From UBA5420 sp964485345 (lineage in GTDB: Bacteria > Bacillota > Limnochordia > Darwinibacteriales > Darwinibacteriaceae): a stretch of DNA of 64,000 nucleotides. This document shows positions 40,480 to 48,307 of this stretch, in pieces (positions within the stretch are counted from its first letter, which is position 1; the number at the start of each line of letters is the position of its first letter). The stretch is from positions 55,161-119,160 of the forward strand of contig CAZAJB010000001.1 of assembly GCA_964485345.1 (NCBI GenBank). Reading direction: 5' to 3'. Below the pieces are notes generated by a model. The model was not told the origin of the DNA. It worked only from the letters and a program-made list of their open reading frames with translations, and did not search any database. Made by a program: the position numbers and the translations under genes.

Positions 40480-41706
40480 CTACCCTAGTACCACACGATG
40501 GTAGACCTTTTTTCCTTTACGAATGATGAGTTCACCGCTGGAAAAGTCTTGGAGAGTCACGAGATACTCAATGTCCTCCACTCGCTCATCGCCCAGTGCC
40601 ACTCCGCCTTGCTGGACCAAACGGCGACCTTCGCTACGACTGGAGACGAGTTTTGTTTCAGCTAGCACACTCAGGATATCCATTCCCTCTGCAAAGTTCG
40701 CTTGCGGCAGAGTAGTCGATGGCATGTTCTCATCCACTCCCCCACCTCCGAAGAGCGCTTTCGCCGTGGCCTCAGCTTTACTGGCCTCCTCTTCGCCGTG
40801 GACAAACTTTGTCACCTCAAAAGCCAAGACCTCCTTGGCATGGTTGATGCCAGAACCCTCCAGGGAACCGAGACGCTTTACTTCCTCCATTGGCAGGAAG
40901 GTTAAGAGAGCCAACATACGCTCTACATCTGCATCATCAACATTACGCAGGTATTGATAGAAATCATAGGCACTCGTCCGTTCCGCATCGAGCCAGACAG
41001 TACCGGCCTCAGTCTTACCCATCTTCGTTCCGGCACTGGTAGTTAAGAGCTTGAACGTCAGGCCATAGACGGGCTTCCCTTCTACTTTACGCACGAGTTC
41101 GTATCCACCAATAATATTCGACCACTGATCGTTCCCTCCCATTTGGAGACGGCAGTTATGCCTGCGGAACAGCTCGAGAAAGTCATAGGATTGTGTCAAG
41201 AGGTAGCAGAACTCCAAGAAGGTGAGTCCCGATTCTAGTCGAGACTTGTAGGTTTCCATGGTAAGCATGCGGTTGACAGAGAAATGCCTGCCGACTTCGC
41301 GCATAAACTCCATGAAGTTGAGGTCCAAAAGCCAGTTGGCGTTGTTCTCCAAAATGGCAGATCCATCATCAAAGTTGACAAACCTAGAGAACTGTCTCCT
41401 GAAGCTCTCCACATTGGCATTGATTGTCTCAGTCGTGAGCATTTGTCGCATATCAGACTTGCCAGACGGATCGCCAATCATGGTGGTTCCCCCACCGAGA
41501 AGGAAGATAGGACGATGCCCGTCCCTGTAGAGATGCAACATACTCATGAGGGGAATCAGATGACCCATGGTTAAGCTCGATGCAGTAGCATCAAAACCAA
41601 CATAGAACGTCACAGACTCTTCACTTAAGAGTTTCCGTAGTTCCTCTGGGTGTGTTCCCTGTTCAATAAAACCTCGTTCTTCCAATACATCAAATGCATT
41701 CGGCAT
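40480..41706 (-). CDS. tyrS: Tyrosyl-tRNA synthetase
   Basis: Charges tRNA-Tyr. Seen: YVGFDATASSLTMGHLIPL (HIGH-type motif as MGHL), GGGTTMIGDPSGKS, QMGGNDQWSNI, GTKMGKTEAG (KMSKS-type loop KMGKT), and a C-terminal S4 RNA-binding domain (SRSEGRRLVQQGGVALGD). 408 residues, the size of the TyrZ-type enzymes with a KMGKT loop. The frame is open 90 codons upstream through the leader, but the ATG at 41706 follows AAAGGGGG and starts at the conserved PNAFDVLEERG. Controlled by the T-box leader upstream and ended by the terminator at 40443-40467. Confidence 0.95.
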   Translation of the reverse strand: MPNAFDVLEERGFIEQGTHPEELRKLLSEESVTFYVGFDATASSLTMGHLIPLMSMLHLYRDGHRPIFLLGGGTTMIGDPSGKSDMRQMLTTETINANVESFRRQFSRFVNFDDGSAILENNANWLLDLNFMEFMREVGRHFSVNRMLTMETYKSRLESGLTFLEFCYLLTQSYDFLELFRRHNCRLQMGGNDQWSNIIGGYELVRKVEGKPVYGLTFKLLTTSAGTKMGKTEAGTVWLDAERTSAYDFYQYLRNVDDADVERMLALLTFLPMEEVKRLGSLEGSGINHAKEVLAFEVTKFVHGEEEASKAEATAKALFGGGGVDENMPSTTLPQANFAEGMDILSVLAETKLVSSRSEGRRLVQQGGVALGDERVEDIEYLVTLQDFSSGELIIRKGKKVYHRVVLG

Positions 41707-41726
41707 AGGAATTCCCCCTTTAAATG

Positions 41727-41991
41727 AAAAAATCCTCTCCATCCCTAAAGGACGAGAGAACCCGTGGTACCACCTTAATTCGCGCGCCCCTTGTATAAGG
41801 AGCCCACCTTGACCATGATAACGGATGGAATCCGAAGCAACCTGCTTAAGCTCCAGAGTGTAATTCGCCGGGAAGGTGCGAAGCACCTTCCAAACCATGG
41901 TTCTACAGACTTCGCACCAACCAGTCTGCTCTCTTGAGTACCCATGGTTTGCTACTGATTCCTTCATTGCTCTCATGTCAGTCTAGTTTAG
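41727..41991 (-). promoter_or_regulatory. Tyrosine T-box leader of tyrS
   Basis: The leader upstream of tyrS shows the T-box hallmark AAGGTGGTACCACGGG (41776-41761). Immediately after it, a terminator (ctctcgtcc / ggatggagag, then six U; 41758-41727) would be opened by uncharged tRNA. The likely Stem I runs from GAGAGCAATGAAG (near 41973) to ACTCTGG (near 41855), with the tyrosine specifier codon TAC at 41862-41860 in GCGAATTACACTC. Uncharged tRNA-Tyr should relieve termination. The exact Stem I pairing was not folded by computer. Confidence 0.9.
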
Positions 41992-41996
41992 TCAAA

Positions 41997-42026
41997 AGTC
42001 TATCACAGGAGGTCGGGGGCTGTCAA
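41997..42026 (-). promoter_or_regulatory. Sigma-A promoter of tyrS
   Basis: Minus strand TTGACA (42026-42021), 18-nt spacer, TAGACT (42002-41997), lying right after the end of the upstream gene (42041). The transcript would start near 41990 and include the T-box leader. Confidence 0.75.
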
Positions 42027-42040
42027 GAAAATTAGCGCTA

Positions 42041-43321
42041 TTAACCTCTTTTCCGCCTCATAATAGCGATGATGGTATCATTCGTTTTTCTCATCCCCGG
42101 CGAAGCAATGGAACCCATGTTTTGCATGGTTTCCTCGATCGTTTCCCCCACAATACCGCTCCGGTTCGGGATCGCTACTCCTTCTATGGCCAGGAGCGAG
42201 GATAAGACGGCAGCTCCTACTCCATTGACTGCCTTTAACGAACAACCATAATTACCCCCGTCACAGATGATCCCAGTGAGATTGGCCGCCATGTTGCCTA
42301 TAGCGCTTTCTATTTGTGGTAAGTTCCCCCCCAACATGCTGGTGATTCCAGCGCAAGCTCCTGCCCCTGCAGCTACCGCACAGCCGCAAAACGCAGACAA
42401 TCTGCCGGAGAAACTCTTTATATAGATCGTAATCAAGTAGCTCAGGGCAATAGCACGTGCCAACCTTTCCTCCCCGAGCTTTTTTCGTTCTGCTATCGCC
42501 AGAAGCGGTACCGTAGCAATAATACCGTGATCACCACTGCCGCAGATACTCATGGCAGGCAAAGGAAGCCCTCCCATCCTAGCATCGACCGCGCATGCGG
42601 TTCGTATTTCAGCATAGCTCCTCAAATCATCGCCTATTGCTCCGGCTACAACCAGACTCTGCATACCTTGGCCAAGGCGCATTCCTGCTCCCCCAAGACC
42701 TGCTTGTATAAGCTCTCGGTTTACTTCAATCGCCCGCAAGAGAAACTCAATTTGTGAGAACGAAACGTTCTCGACGAAACCAACAAAGTCCTCAACTTTG
42801 TACTGAGTAATATCGAATGCTTCGTCTTGACGGTCTGCGTCAAGTTTCTCAAAGGTAACTCGTCCGTTCACTTCGGTGCGAACAATGTTAGCATGGGCTC
42901 CCGAGATTACTGCTTTTCCGGTACCCTTCGTAGTATGAACCAAGGCCTCGAGATGCAAATCAGCTTCACACAGGCCATATTCAACCTGAACCTTAACCAC
43001 TTCGCGATCTCGCAGTTCTTTCGCTTTGCAGATCTGAGCCTTCGTTATGTCTCTCAAGACTTCTAACCCCAGATCAGGATTCCCACCCAAGACACCGAGA
43101 AGTGCAGCTATCTCAATGCCCATGTCACCGGTTCCAGGAACAGCACAAGAAAAAGCGTTCTTAAACATCCCTGGATCCATACCAAGTTCTATGGTTTCTA
43201 TATCACCCGTGACCCCGGCATAGGCGCTTGAGCAGGCCAAAGCTATCGCTGCTGGTTCCGTCACACCTAGTGCCTGCACCATTTCTTTTCTTAGTAAGGC
43301 AATGATGTCCGTGTTATTCAC
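42041..43321 (-). CDS. cyuA: L-cysteine desulfidase-family protein (CyuA/YhaM, UPF0597)
   Basis: 426-residue member of the CyuA/YhaM (UPF0597) family, iron-sulfur enzymes reported to split cysteine into pyruvate, ammonia and sulfide. Seen: VTEPAAIALACSSAY, KNAFSCAVPGTG, three cysteine clusters, SICGSGDHG, FCGCAVAAGAGA and ICDGGNYGCSLK, that would hold an Fe-S cluster and are typical of the L-serine dehydratase alpha-type fold. The cysteine assignment is by family, not proven. It is the last gene of the histidine-utilisation cluster, 22 nt after a GNAT gene. Confidence 0.85.
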   Translation of the reverse strand: MNNTDIIALLRKEMVQALGVTEPAAIALACSSAYAGVTGDIETIELGMDPGMFKNAFSCAVPGTGDMGIEIAALLGVLGGNPDLGLEVLRDITKAQICKAKELRDREVVKVQVEYGLCEADLHLEALVHTTKGTGKAVISGAHANIVRTEVNGRVTFEKLDADRQDEAFDITQYKVEDFVGFVENVSFSQIEFLLRAIEVNRELIQAGLGGAGMRLGQGMQSLVVAGAIGDDLRSYAEIRTACAVDARMGGLPLPAMSICGSGDHGIIATVPLLAIAERKKLGEERLARAIALSYLITIYIKSFSGRLSAFCGCAVAAGAGACAGITSMLGGNLPQIESAIGNMAANLTGIICDGGNYGCSLKAVNGVGAAVLSSLLAIEGVAIPNRSGIVGETIEETMQNMGSIASPGMRKTNDTIIAIMRRKRG

Positions 43322-43343
43322 AAACCTCTCGCCCCCTTCCTGT

Positions 43344-43760
43344 CTACTTGTCTATCCCGCTTTGGGCCTGATAGTTCCGATGGATCATACCGTAGGACTT
43401 GACCATCCCCAGCTTTTCGTAATAACCCTGCAGTTCTTGATCGCAACATAGATCAAGCATGTATAGTTCCTTGAGTTCTCCGAGGATCGCCTTAACCAAG
43501 TTAGCGCCAATCCCCCGCCTACGATAATCGGGCAACACTTCCAGAAGGGGAATATAGGCTGAAAGCACGCCGTCACTAAGGGCGTTAACGAAACCCACAA
43601 CTCGTCCCGCACTCGTATCGACGGCCACGAAAGCTACGTAGCTCTTCTGTAAGATCCTCCTGTGTGCTTCTTGGGTAGGAGGATTGGGCCAGCCCTCAAA
43701 GAAACCGGCACCCAACTGGATTCCATCTAGTTCATCCGTGTATTGTTTGATAATAACCAT
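43344..43760 (-). CDS. GNAT-family N-acetyltransferase
   Basis: 138-residue GNAT. Seen: SYVAFVAVDTSAGRVVGFVN (strands), LLEVLPDYRRRGIGANLVKA (acetyl-CoA loop RRRGIG), LDLCCDQELQGYYEKLGMVKS (C-terminal strand and helix). Substrate unknown. It lies between fchA and cyuA, 83 nt after fchA with an intervening weak hairpin, and 22 nt before cyuA, so it may belong to the histidine operon or to a separate transcript with cyuA. Confidence 0.82.
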   Translation of the reverse strand: MVIIKQYTDELDGIQLGAGFFEGWPNPPTQEAHRRILQKSYVAFVAVDTSAGRVVGFVNALSDGVLSAYIPLLEVLPDYRRRGIGANLVKAILGELKELYMLDLCCDQELQGYYEKLGMVKSYGMIHRNYQAQSGIDK

Positions 43761-43795
43761 GCAACCGACTCCTTAGCTCGTGGGTCATGTAGAGA

Positions 43796-43826
43796 GGGGT
43801 GCTCTCCCCTGAGGAAAAAGCACCCC
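43796..43826. terminator. Weak hairpin after fchA
   Basis: An 8-bp stem (ggggtgct / agcacccc) with a 15-nt loop, 18 nt beyond the fchA stop on the minus strand. No U tract follows, so it may weaken, not end, transcription into the GNAT and cyuA genes. Confidence 0.35.
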
Positions 43827-43843
43827 TTCGTCTGTGGTGATTC

Positions 43844-44443
43844 TTAGTTCAAGGCGCCGCGAACATGTGCGCTAATTGTCTGTTCTAACTCATCTACTTC
43901 TGCTAATAGCTCCTCAAGGCGCTTCTTCGTAGTCGCAACAAATTCTTCATCCTTGAGACCAGGAAGATTGATCAGTGCATTATACGACGCTCCCCGACAG
44001 GCAGCGACGGCAAAGAGGCCACTCACGCCTGCGTCACTTAGGGCATTCTTGTTGCCATGAAATGCCATCTCTTGGGCCAATTTCAACACGTCTAGGGAAA
44101 CTTCCATGATCTTCAGAGGCACTTCCGTGGCTCGTCGAGTTGCCACTTGGATGGCCTGACGTCGCTCCTTCTTCTCTTCGTCCGTTCCCTTCGGAAGCTT
44201 GAAGGCAGCCATTACTTGGTTAAAGGCATCTGTATCTTGGTTGACAAGGTCAAGTAGCTCATGGGAGAGTACTTGCGATCGAGATATGATCCCATCTTGA
44301 CCCTCTCCGCTTAAATGGGCGACCATCTTGACCAGGGAGCCGGCTAAAGCACCAGCTAATCCCGAGGCGCTGCCGCCACCAGGCGCAGGCTTTTCGGAGC
44401 CTAGAACCTCGGCAAATTCAACAATTGTCAATTCAGTTAGCAA
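43844..44443 (-). CDS. fchA: Formimidoyltetrahydrofolate cyclodeaminase
   Basis: Releases ammonia from 5-formimino-tetrahydrofolate, giving 5,10-methenyl-tetrahydrofolate; with ftcD it feeds the one-carbon pool from histidine. Seen: KPAPGGGSASGLAGALAGSL (glycine-rich folate site), MVAHLSGEG, LVNQDTDAFNQVMAAFKLPKG and FHGNKNALSDAGVSG. 199 residues, the stand-alone size of FchA; in animals it is fused to FtcD. It lies 32 nt after hutI and is preceded by ftcD two genes up, so the pathway is complete in the operon. Confidence 0.93.
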   Translation of the reverse strand: MLTELTIVEFAEVLGSEKPAPGGGSASGLAGALAGSLVKMVAHLSGEGQDGIISRSQVLSHELLDLVNQDTDAFNQVMAAFKLPKGTDEEKKERRQAIQVATRRATEVPLKIMEVSLDVLKLAQEMAFHGNKNALSDAGVSGLFAVAACRGASYNALINLPGLKDEEFVATTKKRLEELLAEVDELEQTISAHVRGALN

Positions 44444-44475
44444 AATATCACCGCTTTCTACATCACTTAAGACCT

Positions 44476-45735
44476 CTACACGACTTGACCTTGCTTCACG
44501 ATGGTAGTCACCAAGTTCACACCGATGAAATACGGTATCTTCTTATAATTGTCCACGTCGAAAATGGCTAAATCAGCTTGTTTCCCCACTTCAATGCTGC
44601 CGATCCTGTGACTACGGCCGAGGGAATGGGCTGCGTTAATTGTCACCGCATGAAAAATCTCTTCAGGCGTCATGGCCATGTAGATACAGGCAATCGACAT
44701 GACGAGTCCCAAGTTTGCTGTGGGGCAAGACCCGGGATTGAAATCCGTCGCCAATGCCAGAGGCAAACCAGCATCTAACATCTTGCGGGCAGGTGCGTAG
44801 GGCTTCCGCAGTGTAAAGGCGGTGCCAGGCAACAAGATAGGAACAACATCGCTCTCACCTAGAGCCTCAATACCTTGATCGGAGATCATCAAGAGATGAT
44901 CTGCGCTAGACATGCCCATTTCCGCTGCTAGCTCTGCTCCTCCTAAGGTATTCATTTCGTCGGCATGGACACGTAGTTTAAAACCGAGCTCCTTGGCCCT
45001 CTGGAAAATCCTACGGCTTTGATCCACAGAGAAAACACCTTTCTCTGTAAAGACATCCACATATTCCGCCAGATCCTCATCCCTAATGCGAGGAAGCACC
45101 GTGTTGATTACGAAATCCACATACCCTTCTTTGTCATCTTTAAACTCGTCAGGCCAAGCGTGAGCTCCCAAAAAGGTGGACACAAGTTCCACCGGCTGCT
45201 CTTGCTGGAGAATACGCACTGCTTCGAGCTGCTTTAGTTCAGTTTCTAGATCCAACCCGTAGCCACTCTTACATTCAACGGTGGTTACGCCCATACCTAG
45301 CATCCACTTGAGACGTTGCCTGCCTGAGGTAACCAATTCGTGCAAAGACTCTTTTCTTGTGGACCGCACGGAGCTGGCGATGCCGCCGCCAGCCTCCATA
45401 ATTTCCATATAATCTGCACCCCGGGCCCTCAGGTAGAATTCATCCTCCCGACTTCCCCCAAAGATCAGATGCGTATGAGGATCAACGAGCCCCGGAGTTA
45501 CGACCTGACCCATGGCATCCATGACTCGCGTCTCTTCGGTAATCTCCAGTTGGTCAATTGTTTCTTGGCTCCCCACCCCTACGATTCTATCCCCTGCGCA
45601 AGCAACCCAACCTTGGTCAATGACTTCGAGTTGCCGCATCTGTTTTCCGCGAACTGGATACTCTTTGTGAGCTGCAGTGACCACCTGACCGTTTTTGATC
45701 AGCAGATCAACTCGAGCGCTGTTGCCCATCTTCAT
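44476..45735 (-). CDS. hutI: Imidazolonepropionase
   Basis: Opens imidazolone-5-propionate to N-formimino-L-glutamate, third step of histidine degradation. Amidohydrolase fold with metal ligands visible: VTPGLVDPHTHLIFGG (HxH), VSTFLGAHAWPDE, KLRVHADEMNTLGG and ALATDFNPGSCP (Asp). 419 residues, normal. It lies 5 nt after ftcD and ATG at 45735 sits behind an AGGGGGA site. The order hutH-hutU-ftcD-hutI-fchA matches the sequence of reactions except that ftcD precedes hutI. Confidence 0.95.
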   Translation of the reverse strand: MKMGNSARVDLLIKNGQVVTAAHKEYPVRGKQMRQLEVIDQGWVACAGDRIVGVGSQETIDQLEITEETRVMDAMGQVVTPGLVDPHTHLIFGGSREDEFYLRARGADYMEIMEAGGGIASSVRSTRKESLHELVTSGRQRLKWMLGMGVTTVECKSGYGLDLETELKQLEAVRILQQEQPVELVSTFLGAHAWPDEFKDDKEGYVDFVINTVLPRIRDEDLAEYVDVFTEKGVFSVDQSRRIFQRAKELGFKLRVHADEMNTLGGAELAAEMGMSSADHLLMISDQGIEALGESDVVPILLPGTAFTLRKPYAPARKMLDAGLPLALATDFNPGSCPTANLGLVMSIACIYMAMTPEEIFHAVTINAAHSLGRSHRIGSIEVGKQADLAIFDVDNYKKIPYFIGVNLVTTIVKQGQVV

Positions 45736-45740
45736 TCCCC

Positions 45741-46640
45741 CTAGCGCAGGCGATTCTCTAAGACCTGATTGGAGTCAAAGTCTTCGAGTTGTAAATACCA
45801 ATTTGCCACATCGAGGAGGGCCTGTTGCGGTACCAAGCCAATCAACTCTGTTCCCACGACGGGCACTCCATACCGAGCAGCCTCACGCCGAATCGTCTCG
45901 AGCACCCGGTAAATGGGAGTGACTTGGTAGTTTTCCAAGTTCATTGAAACTTGTACTTGGCCTCGTTCTTCCAAAACGACGCCCATGCCCTTCACGTTCT
46001 TATACCCACCATTGCTTTCCCTAACATATCTGGCGATCGTATCAGCGATTTCTTTCTTGTTGGTTCCCAAGTTGACGTTAAAGGCCACCAAGGGCATACG
46101 AGCCCCGACCACTGTCGCTCCAGCCGTCTCATGCATTTTTGGTTCACCAAAATCCGGATGCCTTGTCTCCTCTTGAATCGACTCTTTGAGACCTTCATAG
46201 TTGCCCTTGCGAATCTTGCTGAGATTCTTCCTCGTAGATTGTCGAGCTGCTTCGCCGTATAGATACGTGGGAACCTTCAGTTCGTGGTTGATCCGCTCTG
46301 CCAGCGCCGCGGCTCCTTCCACACACTCCTTCATGGTCAGTCCTTCAATGGGAATAAAGGGAATCACGTCAACGGCACCGATTCTAGGATGAGCCCCTTG
46401 GTGCTCCTCCATGTTAATCAAACGTACTGCTTCTTGCGTCAAACGGAAACTCGCTTCTTGCACGCTGGCCAAGTCCCCCACATAGGTGATGACCGAACGG
46501 TTGTGGTCATGGTCTGAAGAATAGTCCAACAACGTTACACCCTCGGTTTGACGGACTTGATCAAGGATCGCTTCGATCACTTCGAGGCGGCGTCCTTCAC
46601 TAATATTCGGAACACATTGTACGATTTGTGTTTGTAACAT
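45741..46640 (-). CDS. ftcD: Glutamate formimidoyltransferase
   Basis: Transfers the formimino group of N-formimino-L-glutamate to tetrahydrofolate, freeing glutamate. Seen: QCVPNISEGRRLEVIEA, LLDYSSDHDHNRSVITYVG, HQGAHPRIGAVDVIPFIP (catalytic His region), VPTYLYGEAA and MPLVAFNVNLGT. 299 residues, the monofunctional form; the cyclodeaminase half is separate (fchA). Its presence means histidine is degraded without a formiminoglutamase, conserving the one-carbon unit. ATG follows AGGAGGA at a good distance; hutU ends 12 nt upstream. Confidence 0.94.
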   Translation of the reverse strand: MLQTQIVQCVPNISEGRRLEVIEAILDQVRQTEGVTLLDYSSDHDHNRSVITYVGDLASVQEASFRLTQEAVRLINMEEHQGAHPRIGAVDVIPFIPIEGLTMKECVEGAAALAERINHELKVPTYLYGEAARQSTRKNLSKIRKGNYEGLKESIQEETRHPDFGEPKMHETAGATVVGARMPLVAFNVNLGTNKKEIADTIARYVRESNGGYKNVKGMGVVLEERGQVQVSMNLENYQVTPIYRVLETIRREAARYGVPVVGTELIGLVPQQALLDVANWYLQLEDFDSNQVLENRLR

Positions 46641-46652
46641 CAGGTCTTCCTC

Positions 46653-48296
46653 CTACTTCTCTAACATTGGCACTCGAATTCCCTTTTCTTCGGCTGTCTT
46701 AATGGCCAAGTCATAGCCTGCATCAACATGGCGAATCACACCCATGCCCGGATCGGATGTTAACACCCTCTCGAGCCTCTGGGCTCCTTCGTCTGTACCA
46801 TCAGCAACCACAACCATGCCCGCGTGAATGGAATAGCCAATGCCGACTCCTCCACCATGGTGTAAAGAAATCCAACTAGCACCAGCACAAGCGTTTACCA
46901 AGGCATTGAGGATGGGCCAATCTGCTACTGCATCGCTGCCGTCTTTCATTCCTTCTGTCTCGCGGTGCGGTGAAGCTACAGAACCAGCATCAAGATGATC
47001 CCGCCCGATCACGATCGGTGCCGAAAGTTCGCCCGATTTCACCATCTCGTTGATCAAGAGACCAAAACGAGCCCTCTCACCATAGCCAAGCCAGCAAATG
47101 CGAGACGGTAACCCTTGGAACGCCACCTGCTCCTTGGCCATCTTAATCCAGCGTACAAGGCGCTCGTTGTCTGCAAACTCCTCGCAGAGTCTATCGTCGA
47201 TTTTATGGATATCAGCTGGATCGCCCGACAAAGCCACCCAGCGGAAGGGTCCCTTGCCCTCACAAAAGAGGGGCCTAATGTAAGCTGGGACGAAGCCAGG
47301 GAAGTCAAACGCATTTTCTACACCAACATCCTTGGCCTGTTGCCTGATATTGTTGCCATAGTCAAAGGTGACAGCTCCCCGCTCCTTCAGATCAAGCATG
47401 GCTTGAACATGGGCGCCCATCGATTCTTTGGCCAAGCGGATATAACGGTCGGGATCTTCTTCACGCAGTTGAGCAGCCTCCGCCACATTGTAGCCTAGGG
47501 GAATATAACCATGGAGTGGATCATGGGCGGAAGTCTGATCCGTGACCACATCGGGCGTAATGCCGCGTCTAATAAACTCAGGAAAGACCTCAGCAGCGTT
47601 ACCCAAGAGGCCAATAGAGAGCGCCTCTCCCTTATCTAGGGCTTCCTTAGCTAGACGTAAAGCCTCATCAATACTATCTGTGGAAACCTGGCAATATCTG
47701 GTCTTAATTCGCTTTTCAATACGGCTTGGATCCACTTCGACAACAATAGCCACCCCACCATTCATGGTTACAGCGAGGGGCTGAGCCCCGCCCATTCCAC
47801 CAAGTCCGCCGGTCAAGACCAGGCGTCCCTTAAGCGAGCTGCCAAAATGTTGGTGGGCAAGTTCAGCTAGGGTTTCAAATGTCCCCTGCAAAATGCCCTG
47901 GGTGCCGATGTAGATCCAGCTTCCGGCCGTCATCTGCCCATACATCATCAGGCCTTTCTTCTCTAGTTCGTTGAAGTGATCCCAGGTCCCCCAGGCTGGA
48001 ACTAGATTCGAGTTGGCGATGAGTACCCTCGGTGACTGGGGGGTGGTACGAAACACGCCGACGGGCTTGCCTGATTGAACCAATAGGGTCTCATCGTCCT
48101 CTAAGGTCTTGAGGGTACGCACGATAGCCTCGTAACTATCCCAATTACGGGCAGCTCTACCGCTGCCTCCATAAACCACTAGATCCTCTGGGCGTTCCGC
48201 TACCTCTGGGTCTAGATTGTTCATTAACATACGCAGCGCTGCCTCTTGATGCCAACCCTTACAGTTAAGCTTTGCTCCTCTTGGTGCTTGAATCAT
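46653..48296 (-). CDS. hutU: Urocanate hydratase
   Basis: Adds water across urocanate using bound NAD+, second step of histidine breakdown. Seen: RGAKLNCKGWHQEAALRML, VVYGGSGRAARNW, MTAGSWIYIGTQGILQGT, TGGLGGMGGAQPLAVTMN and the conserved YNVAEAAQLREEDP and GYSIHAGMV, covering the urocanase signature. 547 residues, a little under the usual 550-560. It lies 12 nt after hutH, one operon. Confidence 0.95.
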   Translation of the reverse strand: MIQAPRGAKLNCKGWHQEAALRMLMNNLDPEVAERPEDLVVYGGSGRAARNWDSYEAIVRTLKTLEDDETLLVQSGKPVGVFRTTPQSPRVLIANSNLVPAWGTWDHFNELEKKGLMMYGQMTAGSWIYIGTQGILQGTFETLAELAHQHFGSSLKGRLVLTGGLGGMGGAQPLAVTMNGGVAIVVEVDPSRIEKRIKTRYCQVSTDSIDEALRLAKEALDKGEALSIGLLGNAAEVFPEFIRRGITPDVVTDQTSAHDPLHGYIPLGYNVAEAAQLREEDPDRYIRLAKESMGAHVQAMLDLKERGAVTFDYGNNIRQQAKDVGVENAFDFPGFVPAYIRPLFCEGKGPFRWVALSGDPADIHKIDDRLCEEFADNERLVRWIKMAKEQVAFQGLPSRICWLGYGERARFGLLINEMVKSGELSAPIVIGRDHLDAGSVASPHRETEGMKDGSDAVADWPILNALVNACAGASWISLHHGGGVGIGYSIHAGMVVVADGTDEGAQRLERVLTSDPGMGVIRHVDAGYDLAIKTAEEKGIRVPMLEK

Positions 48297-48307
48297 TCAA
48301 TTACCTC

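Noticed and set aside
41707..41976. 90-codon N-terminal extension of TyrS
   Set aside because: The stretch is the T-box leader; the real ATG at 41706 has a ribosome site and starts the conserved enzyme.
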